NCBI GenBank assembly: GCA_907165275.2
Contig: OU015672.1
Coordinates: 8,797,501 to 8,861,500 of the forward strand
Direction: 5' to 3'
Source: Zygaena filipendulae
Taxonomy: Eukaryota > Arthropoda > Insecta > Lepidoptera > Zygaenidae
DNA: 64,000 bases
Of this stretch, positions 42,097 to 53,800 are shown piece by piece (the stretch's first letter is position 1; each line of letters begins with the position of its first letter). Below the pieces are notes generated by a model. It did no database searches, was not told the DNA's origin, and was given only the letters and a program-made list of their open reading frames with translations. Both the position numbers and the translations under genes were made by a program.

Positions 42097-42775
42097 CTAG
42101 CTGTGCCCCACGGTTTCAGATTCGGAATTCCCGCAGGAACTCCCAATTTTCTTAAATACAAACCTTCTCCTGGTAGTTAAAAACCCAATAAAAAAAGAAA
42201 TATTCACATCGGTCGAGCCATTTACGAGTTTTAGCGCGACAAACGAACAGCAGATCTATAAGATTACGATACGAAACCTTGCTCCTTGCGCCACAAAATT
42301 AGACATATCTCAGTTGTTTTAAGTCCTATTTTAATGAAACTGGCATTTTTAAATAGGTGATAAAATTCTACTTAATTTTTATATTGAACAAATTTACCGT
42401 AAGTGTAGCGGTTTCTCAGTAAAAAGAGAATATTTTTGAAATCGCTTAAAAAAAATTCATATTTTGTCAAATATTTTTTTAAATATAATAGATACGCTTT
42501 AGATGTCGGGAAATAAATTAAAGAACATTTAATAAGCTTTCAAATGACACCATACACAAGCAGATAGACCTAATAGGTGTGATGTAATTAACAAAAAACA
42601 AAAACCGTTGGCGGCCATGTTTATGACGTCACTGCTATCCCCTCCACCACTAAAAAACATTACAACAAGCAGTTTCATAATCTATACAACGCCCTGAACA
42701 CATCCATACCTGTTGTAGGTATACATAAGAGATACCGACGAGATTTTAAAAAATCTGGTCTCCGCCGCTCTACTA
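42097..42775 (-). mobile_element. Long Helitron-like element, copy 2 (inverted)
   Basis: CTAG 42097-42100, then the same interior as 39600-40296 in reverse, ending GCCGCTCTACTA. A small deletion removed part of the 3' hairpin region (CCACGGTTTCAGATTCGG). Few differences over ~650 bp, so the two copies are young. Confidence 0.85.
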
Positions 42776-42834
42776 TAAAGGCGATATAATTTTAAAAACC
42801 CAATTTAATCAAAATTTCTCTACTGTTGCTTATC

Positions 42835-43232
42835 TATGTCCAAATATAAATGTTCGTTTGTTTACAGTGTATAAACGCAAAACTACTTAACAATTCGTTC
42901 ACTTAGGTACCTAACTACAGTGTTCTCGGGTGACGTGGTGTAATTTGTATCCCGAAATTCCCTCGGGAACACGAGAAATAAACGCGAGTGAAATCGCAAG
43001 GGATTGATTTATAGGCTTCTATCTACCATCGGTTTTTATCGCACTTTATATATAGTAGCCGTCCCCCGCGGTTTGACTCGCGGTAATTTTGGAGTTCCCG
43101 CGAGAATTCCAAGATAAAAAGTACCCTATGTCACTCAAGATCACTGCAAATTCCTATAAGCGAAAGAATTTTCAAAATCGGTTCAGTGGATCCACAAACA
43201 CTCACAAACATTACCTTCACCTTTAGTATACT
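42835..43232. mobile_element. Two Helitron-like elements, converging
   Basis: A forward degraded type C copy (42835-43008; CGAAATTCCCTCGGGAACAC, end AAATCGCAAGGGATTG) and a reverse type C copy (43055-43232; GTCCCCCGCGGTTTGACTCG, AAATCGGTTCAGTGGATCC). Confidence 0.72.
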
Positions 43233-43313
43233 ATAGATGTGACGTCATCTTAAAGTTCCTAGACCCTACTATAGTATTAGAAATATGAAAGTTTGGACGC
43301 TTCTATATTCTAA

Positions 43314-43532
43314 CTAGCTGAGCCCCGCAGTATCACCCGCATGAGTTTCGGAATTCCCGCGGGAACTCCCTTTAGGGGGATGATATTTTCTTTTTTTTAC
43401 TATCTATTTTTAGATAGTAGCCGATTCTCAGGCTTACTGAATATGCATAAAAAATTTCATGAGAATCGGTCAAGCCGTTTCGAAGGAGTATGGGAACGAA
43501 CATTGTGACACGAGAATTTTATATATTAGATA
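43314..43532 (-). mobile_element. Helitron-like element, type F
   Basis: CTAG 43314-43317; GAATTCCCGCGGGAACTCC; CATGAGAATCGGTCAAGCCG; GTGACACGAGAATTTTATAT. Same subfamily as the forward copy at 59975. Confidence 0.85.
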
Positions 43533-44754
43533 TTGGGATATTTGTGACACATGAAATGCCACACAATTACCGAATTTACAAATAGAAAACTTTTTACCTT
43601 TTACAGTTTCGAACAACCTTCAGAACTCTGTAGTTTTCAAGTACAGGCAGACTCGTATAGTTGTTGGTACTCTTCAAGGCAGACTAAAGACACTCGATGC
43701 TACAAACAATTACAATCCGATCGAGTTTCCGATATTGGATTGCGCGCAGTCGCTCCAATATTTAACATAGGTATATTTTATGTGTAGGTACTATTTACAG
43801 TCGACAGCTGAAATATGTAAGCACTTTTGACAACGATTGAATCCTATTTCAATAGAAATAAGGTTCAAAGTCTAACCGAAGTGTTTACATATTGATGCTG
43901 ATGGTAGTGCTACGAAAATTTTATTGTTGTTGAAGTTGAAGTTTGGATTCGGTCTCAAATTAAAAAAAAAAAAACTTGAGTATTTTTTTAAGTTATAGGA
44001 TATCTTTTGGTACGGTTATTTACTCAATTTATTTACATCAAAGGAGTTTAACTTTCATAAGTACCTATTTAAATGATTTCTGTTTATTGAGCTGTACCTG
44101 CTATCCTAATAAGTCTATTGTCATGCGGTTTTCATAGGTAGAGTAACCGCGGGGCACAGCTTGTTCAAACATTATGTTCATTTTCGATAGGAACAAGCGG
44201 TGTCTAACCTTTAAAACAATATTGAAGATTATAATTATTAAAACAACAAAATCCCTTTCCTAAATTTTATTGTATCAAAACAATTTTTACTCCGTTTTGA
44301 AGCTAGTAGCGCTATCTATGTTCCACGCGACGAACGAAAATGTAAACGTTGTAGTTTACAACGCGAACGTTTACATTCAATGCTGCGGCATGGAATCGAA
44401 CCAAGCATGGTTTTCCCTCAGTAGCGCCACGTTGTGTGGCGGCCAGTAGCAGTACTACTTGGGGACTTCGTGAACAAAAATGTTTTCCTACGGTGCGATA
44501 TCGTTGCTATAGCAACTATCCAGCCATAACCAAAGAGAATATTGCTCAAGAAGTAGATGGAGACTCGTTGGAACAAAAGCAAAAGGCGGCCTTACTGCCA
44601 AAAGAAATCTTTTCGAGGTAACCGAACTGTAGATAGAAATTAGAAGCGAATTATGTAAAACTAGTTTTTCATAATTAATTAATTGTTTATTCTTCTATCG
44701 ACATAACGTCTTTTTCAATATCAATGGCAATCGATTTCTTTCAAATATATTAGA
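43533..44754. other. Gene-free stretch with palindromes
   Basis: The inverted repeat AATGTAAACGTT / AACGTTTACATT (44339-44350, 44366-44377) encloses another, GTTGTA-GTT-TACAAC. At 44503-44516 GTTGCTATAGCAAC is a perfect 14-bp palindrome resembling an X-box. A 61-aa plus-strand frame (44436-44621) spans it; unrecognised. A Helitron scrap (GTAACCGCGGGGCACAGCTT) lies at about 44143. Confidence 0.45.
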
Positions 44755-44900
44755 CTTGCTGTCCCCCGCGGTTTCGCCCGCGGTAATTTTGGAGTTTCCG
44801 TGGGAATTCCAAGATAAAAATAGATATACCTAAACCTTTCTATGAATCACTCTATCCATTGGTGAAAACCGCATCAAAACCCGTTGCGTAGTTTTAAAGA
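44755..44900 (-). mobile_element. Helitron-like element, type E, cut by a MITE
   Basis: CTTGCTGTCCCCCGCGGTTT 3' end, AATCACTCTATCCATTGGTG body, truncated at CGTAGTTTTAAAGAAT where the CRE-MITE begins. Confidence 0.78.
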
Positions 44901-45355
44901 ATGGGGATGTGGACTACTTTGGAAAATCAAAATTCTAATTAGTCCGTCAGTTACAAAATAAAAAAACCATAGACACGTATTTTTTTCTTTTTTAAATAAA
45001 TTAAAATATACAGAGATAAAGCGCATTATAAAGTTTAGGGTGAGGGGGTCGTGACGTCACTAACCGATAAAACCGCCATACAAACTGTCAGAATAGTGAC
45101 GTCACGCGAAATTTCAACTCAATATATTGCCGTTATTTTTTGTTTACGTAAAAAAAGAAAAAATACGTGTCATAATACGTGGCATAATGCCGAGTGGTAG
45201 CCATTTTGGTACCAACTATTCTAGTTTAAGACTCACGCTTGTACTTATTTTATCTTTATGGTATCAAATAAACTTTTTTCTATTCTATTCTATTCTATTC
45301 AATATTTTTTAATAATTTACAAGACGGACTAAAAAATAAAAATTAGTCATCATGC
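44901..45355 (-). mobile_element. CRE-MITE copy 7, with insertion
   Basis: GGGGATGTGGACTACTTTGG at one end, TAGTCCGTCTTGTAAATTAT (reversed) at the other. Two TGACGTCA sites (45053, 45099). Interrupted at about 45170-45300 by a retroposon tail. Confidence 0.85.
45170..45300 (+). mobile_element. Retroposon tail with (TTCTA)n end
   Basis: About 130 bp absent from other CRE-MITEs. It holds CAAATAAACTTTTTT with the poly(A) signal AATAAA, then four TTCTA units (45277-45300). Target duplication not cleanly resolved. Confidence 0.72.
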
Positions 45356-45784
45356 CTATTAAGCATACATAGGGAAAGACAGCGGGCAACGACTGTGTTT
45401 TGTACTATTTAGTGACTTCCGTAATAATCTTTAATACTATGCCCTATTATTTTCATGATTTTGCTAAACTGGCGCTATCTCGGAGTGGGATCGCTCGCAC
45501 TCGTGACTCGACACGCGAGCCCCGCACACATACATAACACTAAAACCAACATTTGCATTGCAAATTGAAACTAGACCTTAGTACGTCACACGTATTCATT
45601 GATGTCACTCTCACTGCTCGTATCCTCCCACGTACATATACAACTACGTACATACTACATACTGATTCCATATAATATTAATGTGAACGTTTGTACAACA
45701 AAATTGCGCAAGTCGAAACATTTCGTCTGAGGTCGAAACACGTTTAGTAAAACAGAAACACAAATAATTGGGTATTCTCCAAGG
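45356..45784. other. Gene-free stretch
   Basis: 45470-45535 is slightly GC-richer. No gene or repeat recognised. Confidence 0.5.
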
Positions 45785-46085
45785 TATGAATATCAAAATT
45801 CTAATTAGTCCGTCAGTTAGAAAATAAAAAAATAATAGACACGTATTTTTTGCTTTTTCAATTTAATGAAAATGAACATAGATAAAGCGCATTAAAGTTT
45901 AGGGTGGGGGGCTCGTGACGTCAATATTCATTATAAGCGCCATACAAACCGCACCGAATTGTGACGTCACGCAAAATTTCAAATGTATCTCTGTTATTTT
46001 TTGAGTACGTAAAAAAAGAAAAAATACGTGTCCAATATTTTTTACTAATCTACACGACGGACTAAAAAAATTTTTTTTGTCAAGT
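45785..46085 (-). mobile_element. CRE-MITE copy 8
   Basis: GTATGAATATCAAAATTCTA to GACGGACTAAAAAAATTTTT. TGACGTCA at 45915 and 45961. Its outer ends differ from copies 4-6 but match copy 9 (59388), marking a second subfamily. Confidence 0.82.
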
Positions 46086-46435
46086 AGCCAATTTTCAGTT
46101 TATCAATGTTCCAGAAAGCCCTGGATTAGCCTCTCATGAATGCCCTTCAAAAACCCTCCTCTTGTCACAAGACCATGGCTCAAGTAGCAAAGTCAATGCT
46201 CGTCGCCACTCCGAGTCCTGACAAAACAAAGCTCCCCCACTCAGCAAGAGATCGTAAAAAATAACGTCGAAAATCACGCTCCTCTACAGCATGAATAACA
46301 TTGTTAAGCACCTATATTATGTATTGTTATCTACTGACTTCATAATGTCTATTTGATATAGGCGAGAAAAAATTCTGTTTGTTCGCGATAAACACAAGAA
46401 CTACTGAACGGATTGTCATGCAATTTTCACTAATA
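46086..46435. other. Gene-free stretch
   Basis: Unrecognised apart from a type E Helitron piece at 46375-46433 (ACGGATTGTCATGCAATTTT). Confidence 0.45.
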
Positions 46436-46575
46436 AGATAAGATAAGAAAAAAAAAAGATAAACTTTATTCGGCAAGAACAAACACATACACCACGCAAC
46501 AAACACTTTACAATATAAAGGTAAATAACAGTATGTAGTGCAGCGCCTCGCTAAAAGGGACTCCACTGAGCATAT
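46436..46575 (-). mobile_element. Retroposon tail inside a Helitron scrap
   Basis: On minus: GTTCTTGCCGAATAAAGTTT, then T/A-rich and (CTTAT)n. A poly(A) signal followed by simple repeats indicates a 5'-truncated LINE or SINE 3' end. The overlapping 79-aa frame is a shadow. Confidence 0.65.
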
Positions 46576-46599
46576 GCTGCCACCGCAGTAGCCACAGCA

Positions 46600-46896
46600 C
46601 TATCTATACTTAATATTATAAAGAGCAAAAGTTTGTGAGTTTGTGACGTTGTAGGGGGTAATCTCTGGATCTACTAAACCGATTTTGAAAATTCTTTCAC
46701 TTATAGGATGCTTCAGTGATCCTGAGTGTCATAGGATACTTTTTATCCCGGAATTCCCGCGGGAGCTCTGGAGTTTGCGAGGTTGTAATCTCTGGATCTG
46801 CTGAACCAATTTAGAAAATCTTTCACTTATAGGAAGCTTAAGTGATTTTGAGTGACATAGTGATATAGGGAACCGAAAACCGCGGGGGCCAGCTAG
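46600..46896 (+). mobile_element. Helitron-like element, type C, internally duplicated
   Basis: CTTAATATTATAAAGAGCAA start. The body words GTAATCTCTGGATCTACTG..CACTTATAGGA occur twice (46658 and 46787). Ends ACCGCGGGGGCCAG CTAG 46893-46896. Confidence 0.82.
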
Positions 46897-47004
46897 TAAT
46901 AGATAAAGTGATTAATGAGGAAGGTTTAGATATTATATAAGTTGTCAATGTTTTGTGTAATGGTTGGACTATCACAATAATTCCTGAAGGTGTTGGAAAA
47001 AGTC

Positions 47005-47105
47005 AAGCAATCAGTTTTCATGGGTACAGAAAAGGATATATTTTATCTCGGAATTCCCGTGGGAACTCCGAAATTAACGCGGGTGAACCGAGGAGAGCAG
47101 ATAGG
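47005..47105 (+). mobile_element. Helitron-like fragment (3' part)
   Basis: GGGTACAGAAAAGGATATAT, GGAATTCCCGTGGGAACTCC, GCGGGTGAACCGAGGAGAGC, AGATAG end. Confidence 0.68.
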
Positions 47106-47252
47106 TTTTAAATTTTGAATATAATAGGAGAGATCGACGTTTCAGACTACTATGAAAATAACATACAAATGGCTCACGTTACGCGAATATTGTGCTTAAG
47201 GCTGAGCGTATGCAAACGTGCTTAGTTTTTAAAGTGAAATATTAGGTAGGTA

Positions 47253-47396
47253 CTAGCTGTGCCGCGCGGTTTCACTCGCGCGAAACGTTTTTATATAACC
47301 ACTTTTTTTCTCGCCATCCGATTTAAACGAAACAAAGCCTTAACGTAGCTCCAGGCTAAGCTTAATCTTCCTGTGAGAACCGCATGACAATCCTTT
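47253..47396 (-). mobile_element. Helitron-like element, type G, cut by a SINE
   Basis: CTAG 47253-47256; GTGCCGCGCGGTTTCACTCG; AGCTCCAGGCTAAGCTTAAT. The SINE tail begins at about 47397. Confidence 0.78.
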
Positions 47397-47738
47397 CAAT
47401 TTTTTTTTTTTTTATGTCATAGGGGGCAAACGGGCAAGTGGTACACCTGATGGTAAGTGATTACCGCCGCCCATGGACATCTGCAACACCAGAAGGCATG
47501 CAGGTGCGTTGCCGACATGGAATGGGGATGGGAACTGGCTTTCAAGCGGGGCTGCCGGAACACACCGTTAGCTGCTTGGCGACAGATTTGCAACTTGAAG
47601 GTGGTAGCTAGCCAGCCGGGCACTAGAGAGCGCCCTACCACCATGCTATGGTTTCCTCACGATGTTTTCCTTCACCGACAGCTCAAGCTCATTGTTAGGG
47701 TTTGAACCTACACGTTGCGGCGTTTGATCCGAATTAAA
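47397..47738 (-). mobile_element. tRNA-derived SINE, family A, copy 1
   Basis: Minus-strand B box GGTTCAAACCC (plus 47698-47708); the A box side is eroded. 3' side: GTTTGCCCCCTATGACATAA then a poly(A) run (T13 at 47401). The 75-aa and 82-aa frames here are SINE shadows. Nearly the same as 55341-55697. Confidence 0.85.
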
Positions 47739-48061
47739 CAATAATTGTTGTAATCAAGTTACAGAACCAGCGGCGTCGTAAGTAGCGAATAGTTGCGAAG
47801 AGGGGGCGTGTAATGAGGCTTCAGTGATCAAGCATTCATGTATTCGGGCACTACTCAGATCTCTCACTTAATATTCAAAGCCCTCCCGCCCTCTTACCCA
47901 AGTTAACTAGCAAGAACTGTTTTAATGAGCTTTGAATATATACACACGTCTGCGGCAAACTAAAATTAAAACAAACAAATAAACGCCAAAATCTATATCT
48001 TTACTAGTATTGTAAAGAGAACAAAATTGTAATTTATTCATTAGATACAAATAAACATACA
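47739..48061. other. Gene-free stretch
   Basis: No repeat or coding sequence recognised. Confidence 0.5.
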
Positions 48062-48224
48062 AAAAATTCTTGTGCGTTTGTTTGTAATGGATGCACTCAA
48101 AAACTACTTAAAAAATCTTTCTTCAAGCTAAAGTCTTCCTAAGTATTACATAGGTTACTTGTCATTCCACCATTCTCACGGGAACTCCGAAAGTAACGCG
48201 AGTGAAACCGCGGAGATCGACTAG
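48062..48224 (+). mobile_element. Helitron-like element, degraded
   Basis: TTCTCACGGGAACTCCGAAA and GAGTGAAACCGCGGAGATCG, CTAG 48221-48224. The 5' side has diverged. Confidence 0.68.
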
Positions 48225-48359
48225 TTATCTGTAAAGGTAGGTATGTATTAATAATATTTTATGTTATAGAAACTTTTTCTACTTGTTACTCAGGTATTTA
48301 AAGTTCAGTAAGATCACTGAGTTTTCTTTTAATGACCAACTTATATACGCTTCCTTACA

Positions 48360-48566
48360 TCCTACTAATATTATAAATGTGAAAGTGTGGATGTTTGGAT
48401 GTTTGTTACTCAATCACGCAAAAACGGCTGAACGGATTTGGATGAAATTTGGCATGCACATTGTCAGGGGTACCTATAGAGAAGAACATAGGGTAAGTAC
48501 TTTTTATCCCGGGATTCCTGCGGGAAGTCCGAAATTACCGCGGGCAAAACCACGGGGCACACCTAG
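48360..48566 (+). mobile_element. Complete Helitron-like element, type A
   Basis: TCCTACTAATATTATAAATG at 48360 after A; CTAG 48563-48566 before T. 207 bp. Confidence 0.92.
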
Positions 48567-48778
48567 TAATATTATAAAACAAACTCCTCCGCCGCGTCTG
48601 TCTGTCTATCTATCTATCTGTTCGAGATAAACTTAAAAACTACTGAACGGATTTTCATCCGGTTTTCACCGATAGATTGATTCAGCGATATCAGAGGAAG
48701 GTTTGTGGGTATAGTTTATCCTGACATTCGCGCGGGAGCTCCGAAATTACTGCGCGTGAAACCACGGGGGACAGCTAG
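48567..48778 (+). mobile_element. Helitron-like element, type E, abutting type A
   Basis: Starts directly after the preceding CTAG: TAATATTATAAAACAAACTC. Then (TGTC/TATC)n, ACGGATTTTCATCCGGTTTT, GGGGGACAG CTAG 48775-48778. Confidence 0.85.
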
Positions 48779-49224
48779 TTAAAAAAAACATCTTTATACA
48801 CAAAACCACTCAGTCTTAAGTTTTCGCGAATGGGTATTTTTTTTTCCTAACTCGTAAATTATAACAAAGATACTTAGTAACATCCGCCCAGGGGAGTGAC
48901 TCGTGAAATATCTGAGACAATGCAGCGATGGGCCGAAAGCGAAGCCAAGATACCATCTATAAGTAGCCCCTTCTGGATGCTTCCACAGCAAAAAAATGAG
49001 TACCGCAATGTTTTTTTTTCTACGTCCTTCTCCATCTTGGCGGGATTTCTGATGATGAGCTGGTCACGTCTCTCTCTTCGCCTAGTCTCATTGCAATGCA
49101 TTGAGGGTAGTTTCTCCCTCTCTTTTCTTTTTTCTTTTTGTCATATATTTTTTTAATTTTTTGTGATGCCGTATAAAGATTTGTCTATGTCTATGTCTAT
49201 GTATTTTTCTTTATCAAATGACCG
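48779..49224. other. Unrecognised stretch with overlapping frames
   Basis: 48794-49156 has open frames on both strands (65-86 aa). None has a recognisable domain. 48890-49000 is GC-richer and might be a transposon remnant. Confidence 0.35.
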
Positions 49225-49413
49225 ATTGTTCCCCACAGATTCACCCACGTTAGTTTCGGAGTTCTTGCGAAAATTCCGGGATAAAAAACACCCTATGTCC
49301 TTTTGTGTACTCCTTATAACCTGAATGCAAAATCTCATGATTATCGGTTGAGCCGTTAAGGCGTGAAAGCGTTAAAAAAACAAACAAACTCACTTTCGCA
49401 TTTATCAGTAGGG
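49225..49413 (-). mobile_element. Helitron-like element, type B
   Basis: GTTCCCCACAGATTCACCCA; GGAGTTCTTGCGAAAATTCC; complete B body; 5' end ATCCCTACTGATAAATGCGA on minus. Confidence 0.78.
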
Positions 49414-50674
49414 ATTACGTCGATACCATTAATTCCACAAAACTGCGGATCTCAGTCATGTCATTAGTAAGTAAATATTGTAGATAATACATAATTTCCT
49501 GTACCTTATTAGTTTTGTTATTCTCGCTAGATTATACTATACTATTGATTTGATCCCAAAATAGCATCCCGCTATATAAGACTGATTAATAGTTTGTATT
49601 TCATTTTTGCGTTAAAAATATTATAAAGTTGTCAGCGCAGTGCTGTGAGTTCAGTTTTAGTTAGAATTCACGAACCGCAGCTCTGAATAAAATCGAATTT
49701 TAAAAGTTGATTTGTTGAGCAAACTCAACTACGAGTCGGTTCGCTGGTGAAGCGTTAGGGACTGTACAAACTATTTACTTTAATCATGTACTATACGTGT
49801 ATTTATAATTATACGTTTAGTACGTAATGAGGAGAAGAGTTGTCCTCTTTGGCGATTGGCTCAACTCGTAAGGAAATAACCTTCATATGTCTCAACTGAA
49901 GCGAATCGTCATGAAGCGTGCGATTCTCTCCAGTTGGTACAGACCGTGACCAGCGGTAACAAAGCGAGCGAGAAGCTGGCGCCACCCGAGTGGGAATAGG
50001 TGGCTATGCCAATCACTGCGCTTCGAAGAGTGCAGTTTTTGTTGGAAAATGGATAAAAGAAAGCAAATTGGCAATTTTATTTCAATTTGGACACGTCGTT
50101 GTGCTTCCAGAGCTCAGCAGGACGATTATGTAACTTCTGTTGCTATCGTATTTCACTTTCAGAAAAATAGCAATTTTGTGATTAATTAATCATGACTTAT
50201 ACAGCTTCAACTTTGAAGTATATTTATTTTGGTTGATTGCTAGATTTATTATGGTCGAAACGTGCATATTGTAATCGCAATACCCCCATATTTTTGATTG
50301 CAACTGAGAAATAATAGAAACTTATTATATAGCCCCTTAGATCTGTGTGTTTACTAGCTCCCTAAGCGAGCGACAACGTTCTATAAGGGCGAGACATCAA
50401 AGTACAAAGGTTCTAAATAAAAATTTATATTCGTCTTCATATTTGTGAGCTTGTCGTGTGTTTTGCTGGAATAAAAGTTTCTTTCTTTCATCAGCTAGAT
50501 GCTAATAGCTGGCTAGACTAAAAGTCAGGTCACTGTAAAAATGATAGACGAAGATAGACAAAATCAGTCCGCTGCAATATACAACCAAACAGTCGCCATG
50601 TTCTAAGAATTGGAGCACAATCTGAGAAATTGTTGGAAGCAGTAGAAGCGGTTAGGTATTTATAGATATTTCTA
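49414..50674. other. Gene-free stretch left of the LTR element
   Basis: No Helitrons. A retroposon-style tail lies at 50445-50490 (TTGCTGGAATAAAAGTTTCT, (TTTC)n). No coding frame recognised. Confidence 0.5.
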
Positions 50675-50678
50675 GTTG
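50675..50678. other. Target-site duplication GTTG, left copy
   Basis: GTTG flanks the LTR element here and at 54414-54417. A 4-bp duplication is usual for Ty3/gypsy integrase. Confidence 0.88.
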
Positions 50679-50797
50679 TGTGGCGGAGGTATTACGAGCA
50701 GGTAGGAATTAAACTCACATTTGCTGTAGAAATGGAATTTTGGAAGTATGTAAGTATTTTCGTAAGTATTTCTGTGCTCATGTGCAAGGTGTGCACA
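50679..50797 (-). repeat. 3' LTR, 119 bp
   Basis: On minus: TGTGCACACCTTGCACATGA..CCTCCGCCACA, bounded TG..CA. It differs from the 5' LTR only at the fourth base from the plus-strand left end. No TATAAA or AATAAA is visible. A short tandem AATACTTAC motif lies in the middle. LTRs this short are unusual for the superfamily but known. Confidence 0.93.
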
Positions 50798-50800
50798 GTA

Positions 50801-50809
50801 TCCCCCTTC
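50801..50809 (-). promoter_or_regulatory. Polypurine tract
   Basis: Minus strand GAAGGGGGA, three bases from the 3' LTR. It primes plus-strand DNA synthesis and overlaps the Pol stop codon (TGA, 50810-50808). Confidence 0.85.
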
Positions 50810-53800
50810 AAGCAAAGCGTACGGTTTTCTTCACGACTCGTCCGCTCCGGGTGATGTAAGGTGACGTAGGTAAGACAGCTGGAGTCGAATTCTTGGTTCC
50901 ACGTGTTTCGACTGGATCACGGTTCGGTGAACTCGATCTCTTGCGTTCCGACGTGACGTCAGTGTCGCTCGTGCTTACGTCTTCTTCGTTAAGTAGGTAG
51001 GCAGGCTTGAGTCTATCCAGTGATATCACGGTTGTGCGTAGTGGTAACTGTATCTTGAAATACTTCTCGTGACGTTGTAGAACTTGATAGGGTCCGTCAT
51101 ATGGCGGGGTCAATGGCGGTCTGACCGCGTCGTTTCGAACGAAAACGTGTGTACACGTAGCTAGGTTCTTGTGTACGAACGTAGGTCGTGACGTTGTGGT
51201 ACGATTTGTGGGTATTAACGTTGCCATTGTTCGGCTTAGCCGTTGCACGTATTCTGCATCTTCGATTTTCGACTGTGTAGGTACGAAAAAATCGGACGGT
51301 ATTCGTAGTGTTGCGCCGTAGGTCATCAGTGCAGGGCTGAGATTATCTTCTCGTAGTGCGGTGCGTAAACCTAATAGTACGGTGGGCAACTCGTCTACCC
51401 ATGTTGTGGTTGCACCGCGCGCCATGAGAGCTGCCTTCATTGTACGATGAAGTCGTTCTACTTTTCCGTTTGACTGGGCGTGATAACTTGTAGTGCGGAT
51501 TCTAGATATACCCCATCTCTTCAGTAGTGTGTTGAATAGTGCTGACTCAAAATTTTGTGCTCTGTCTGTCGTAATTCTGAGCGGGACGCCAAATCGCACT
51601 ATCCAGTTCTCGTAGAGGGCTTTTGCGACGCTTTCTGCGGTGATGTCTTGAACTGGAACAGCTTCCGGCCATCTGGTGCGTCTGTCTATTATGGTGACGC
51701 AAAACTTGAAATCGTGCGATAATCGTAGCGGTCCCACGACGTCTATGTGTATGTGTTCGAAACGTTGAGAAGGTGGAAACTCTGCCAGAGGAGTGACGAC
51801 GTGACGATGTACCTTGCTGCGCTGACAGTCGATACATGCTTTGGCCCATGTTGCTACTTCTTTGTTCATAGCTGGCCAGAAAAATTTCGATGCTATCTGC
51901 TTCCGTGTGGTTCTTGCCCCGGGGTGACATAGCCCGTGTTGCGCTTTGAATGCGGCATAGCGGTATGTTTTAGGTAAATACGGACGGGGTGACGTAGTCG
52001 ATAGCTCGCATGTGATTGGTCGGTCGAGTCCGGGAAGAGTTACTTCGGCGAATTTCAAGTTGGGTTGTTTCTTTAGATTTCTCAAGTCTTCGTCGTTGCT
52101 TTGGTCTATTGCAAGTTGGTTGTAGTCTATGACATTTGGGTTCTGGATGTCTTCGATTCGTGATAATGCGTCGGCGATTGGATTTTCTTCACCTTTGATG
52201 TACTTGATACTCGAACAAAATTGAGATATGAAATGTAGCTGCCGTTCTCGTCTCGGTGTGTCGCTACTACTGGCGGGTCTGCTGAGTGCGAAAGAGAGAG
52301 GCTTGTGATCGGTGAGTATAGTTACTTCGCAGCCTTCGATTAGTCTTCTGAAGTGTTTTACAGCCATGTACATAGCTAATAATTCGCGATCGTACACGCT
52401 GTAGCGGCGTTGCGTAGGGCTCATTGACTTCGAGAAGAATGCTAATGGTTTCCAGTTGTTCTCAACCTTTTGTTGTAGTACTGCGCCTAAACTGTGATCC
52501 GAGGCGTCTGTCATTATAGCGAGTTTGCAACCGTGAACGGGGTAGCTTAGCGTTGTTGCTTCGGTAATGCTTTGGCGGCATTTTTCAAAAGCTTCGTTCG
52601 CTTCCGGTGTCCATTCTATTGGCGTTTTGTCATTCTTTTTCTTGTTGTGAAGAAACTTGTTGAGTTCGTGTTGATGATCGGCTTGATGAGGTAGGCAATC
52701 TCGGTAAAAATTAAGCATGCCTAGGAAGCGTCGTAGTTCGACGATTGTCTTCGGTTTCGGATACGAGGAAATTGCTTCGATGCGATCTATCGTAGGTTTG
52801 ATACCACTGGCGGAGACTTCGTAGCCTAGGAAGTTTATAGTTTCAACTCCAAACTGGCATTTGTCGACGTTGAGTGTGACGCCGTGTTTGTCGAGACGTT
52901 CTAAGACTTGATGGAGAAGCTTCTTATGGTTGTTTTCATCTTCAGAAAATAGGAGAATGTCGTCGACGAAACAGAAACAGTCTTCTATACCTCGGAGAAC
53001 TTGATGCATGAATCTTTGAAAGGTTTGACTTGCGTTGCGTAGACCGAACGTCATGCATGTAAATTCGTATAGCCCGAACGGAGTGATTATGGCTGTTTTC
53101 TGTGCATCTTCTTTACTCGCCATGGGAATCCAGTAGTAAGCCATCTTGAGATCAAGTTTCGAAAATATTTTTTTGTTGTTGAGTGGGTACGTGAAATCTT
53201 GAATGCGTGGTATCGGATAGCGATCGGGTTGCGTCACTGCGTTTAATCTTCGGTAGTCGCCGCATACACGAAGTCCGCCGTCTTTTTTCGTGACGACGTG
53301 TAGAGGGCTGGCCCATGGACTGCTTGAAGGTCTGCAAATGCCAATCTCCATCATCCGATCAAATTCGGCTTTTGCGGCGTTGTATTTGTCGGGCGGTAGA
53401 GGGCGGGCGCATGCCGAAAGCGGAGGACCCGTCGTTTCGATGTGATGTACGACGTCATGTTTGGCTGGCTGCTTAAGAGACATGGGTCGGAGAACGCCAG
53501 GAAAATGCTTCAAGATATCGTGATATTGTTGGTCGGAGCTCACGATGCGAATGGACTCGGCGGTTGTTGATACTTCAGTGGCGTCGACGGTAAGCTTGGT
53601 TTCGTCGTCGATTAATTTTTTTCTGTGAAGATCCACAAGGAGCTTGTAGTGACGTAAGAAGTCTGCACCCAATATGGAAGTCTTCACGTCTGCGACAATA
53701 AATGTCCAGGTGAAACTGCGCCGTAGTCCCAGGTTGAGCTTGATTGTTTTCTCGCCGTAGGTATTTATCGGTGTGTTGTTTGCCGCGTAAAGTTTGTAGG

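Noticed and set aside
47417..47705. 75- to 82-aa frames shared by two loci (also 55352-55579)
   Set aside because: The apparent conservation comes from a tRNA-derived SINE present at both loci, not from a protein.
48283..48630. 115-aa plus-strand open frame
   Set aside because: More than half is translated type A Helitron sequence.
51547..51930. 127-aa minus-strand frame inside pol
   Set aside because: Lies in another frame within the integrase region of the intact Pol; Arg/Ser/His-rich shadow.
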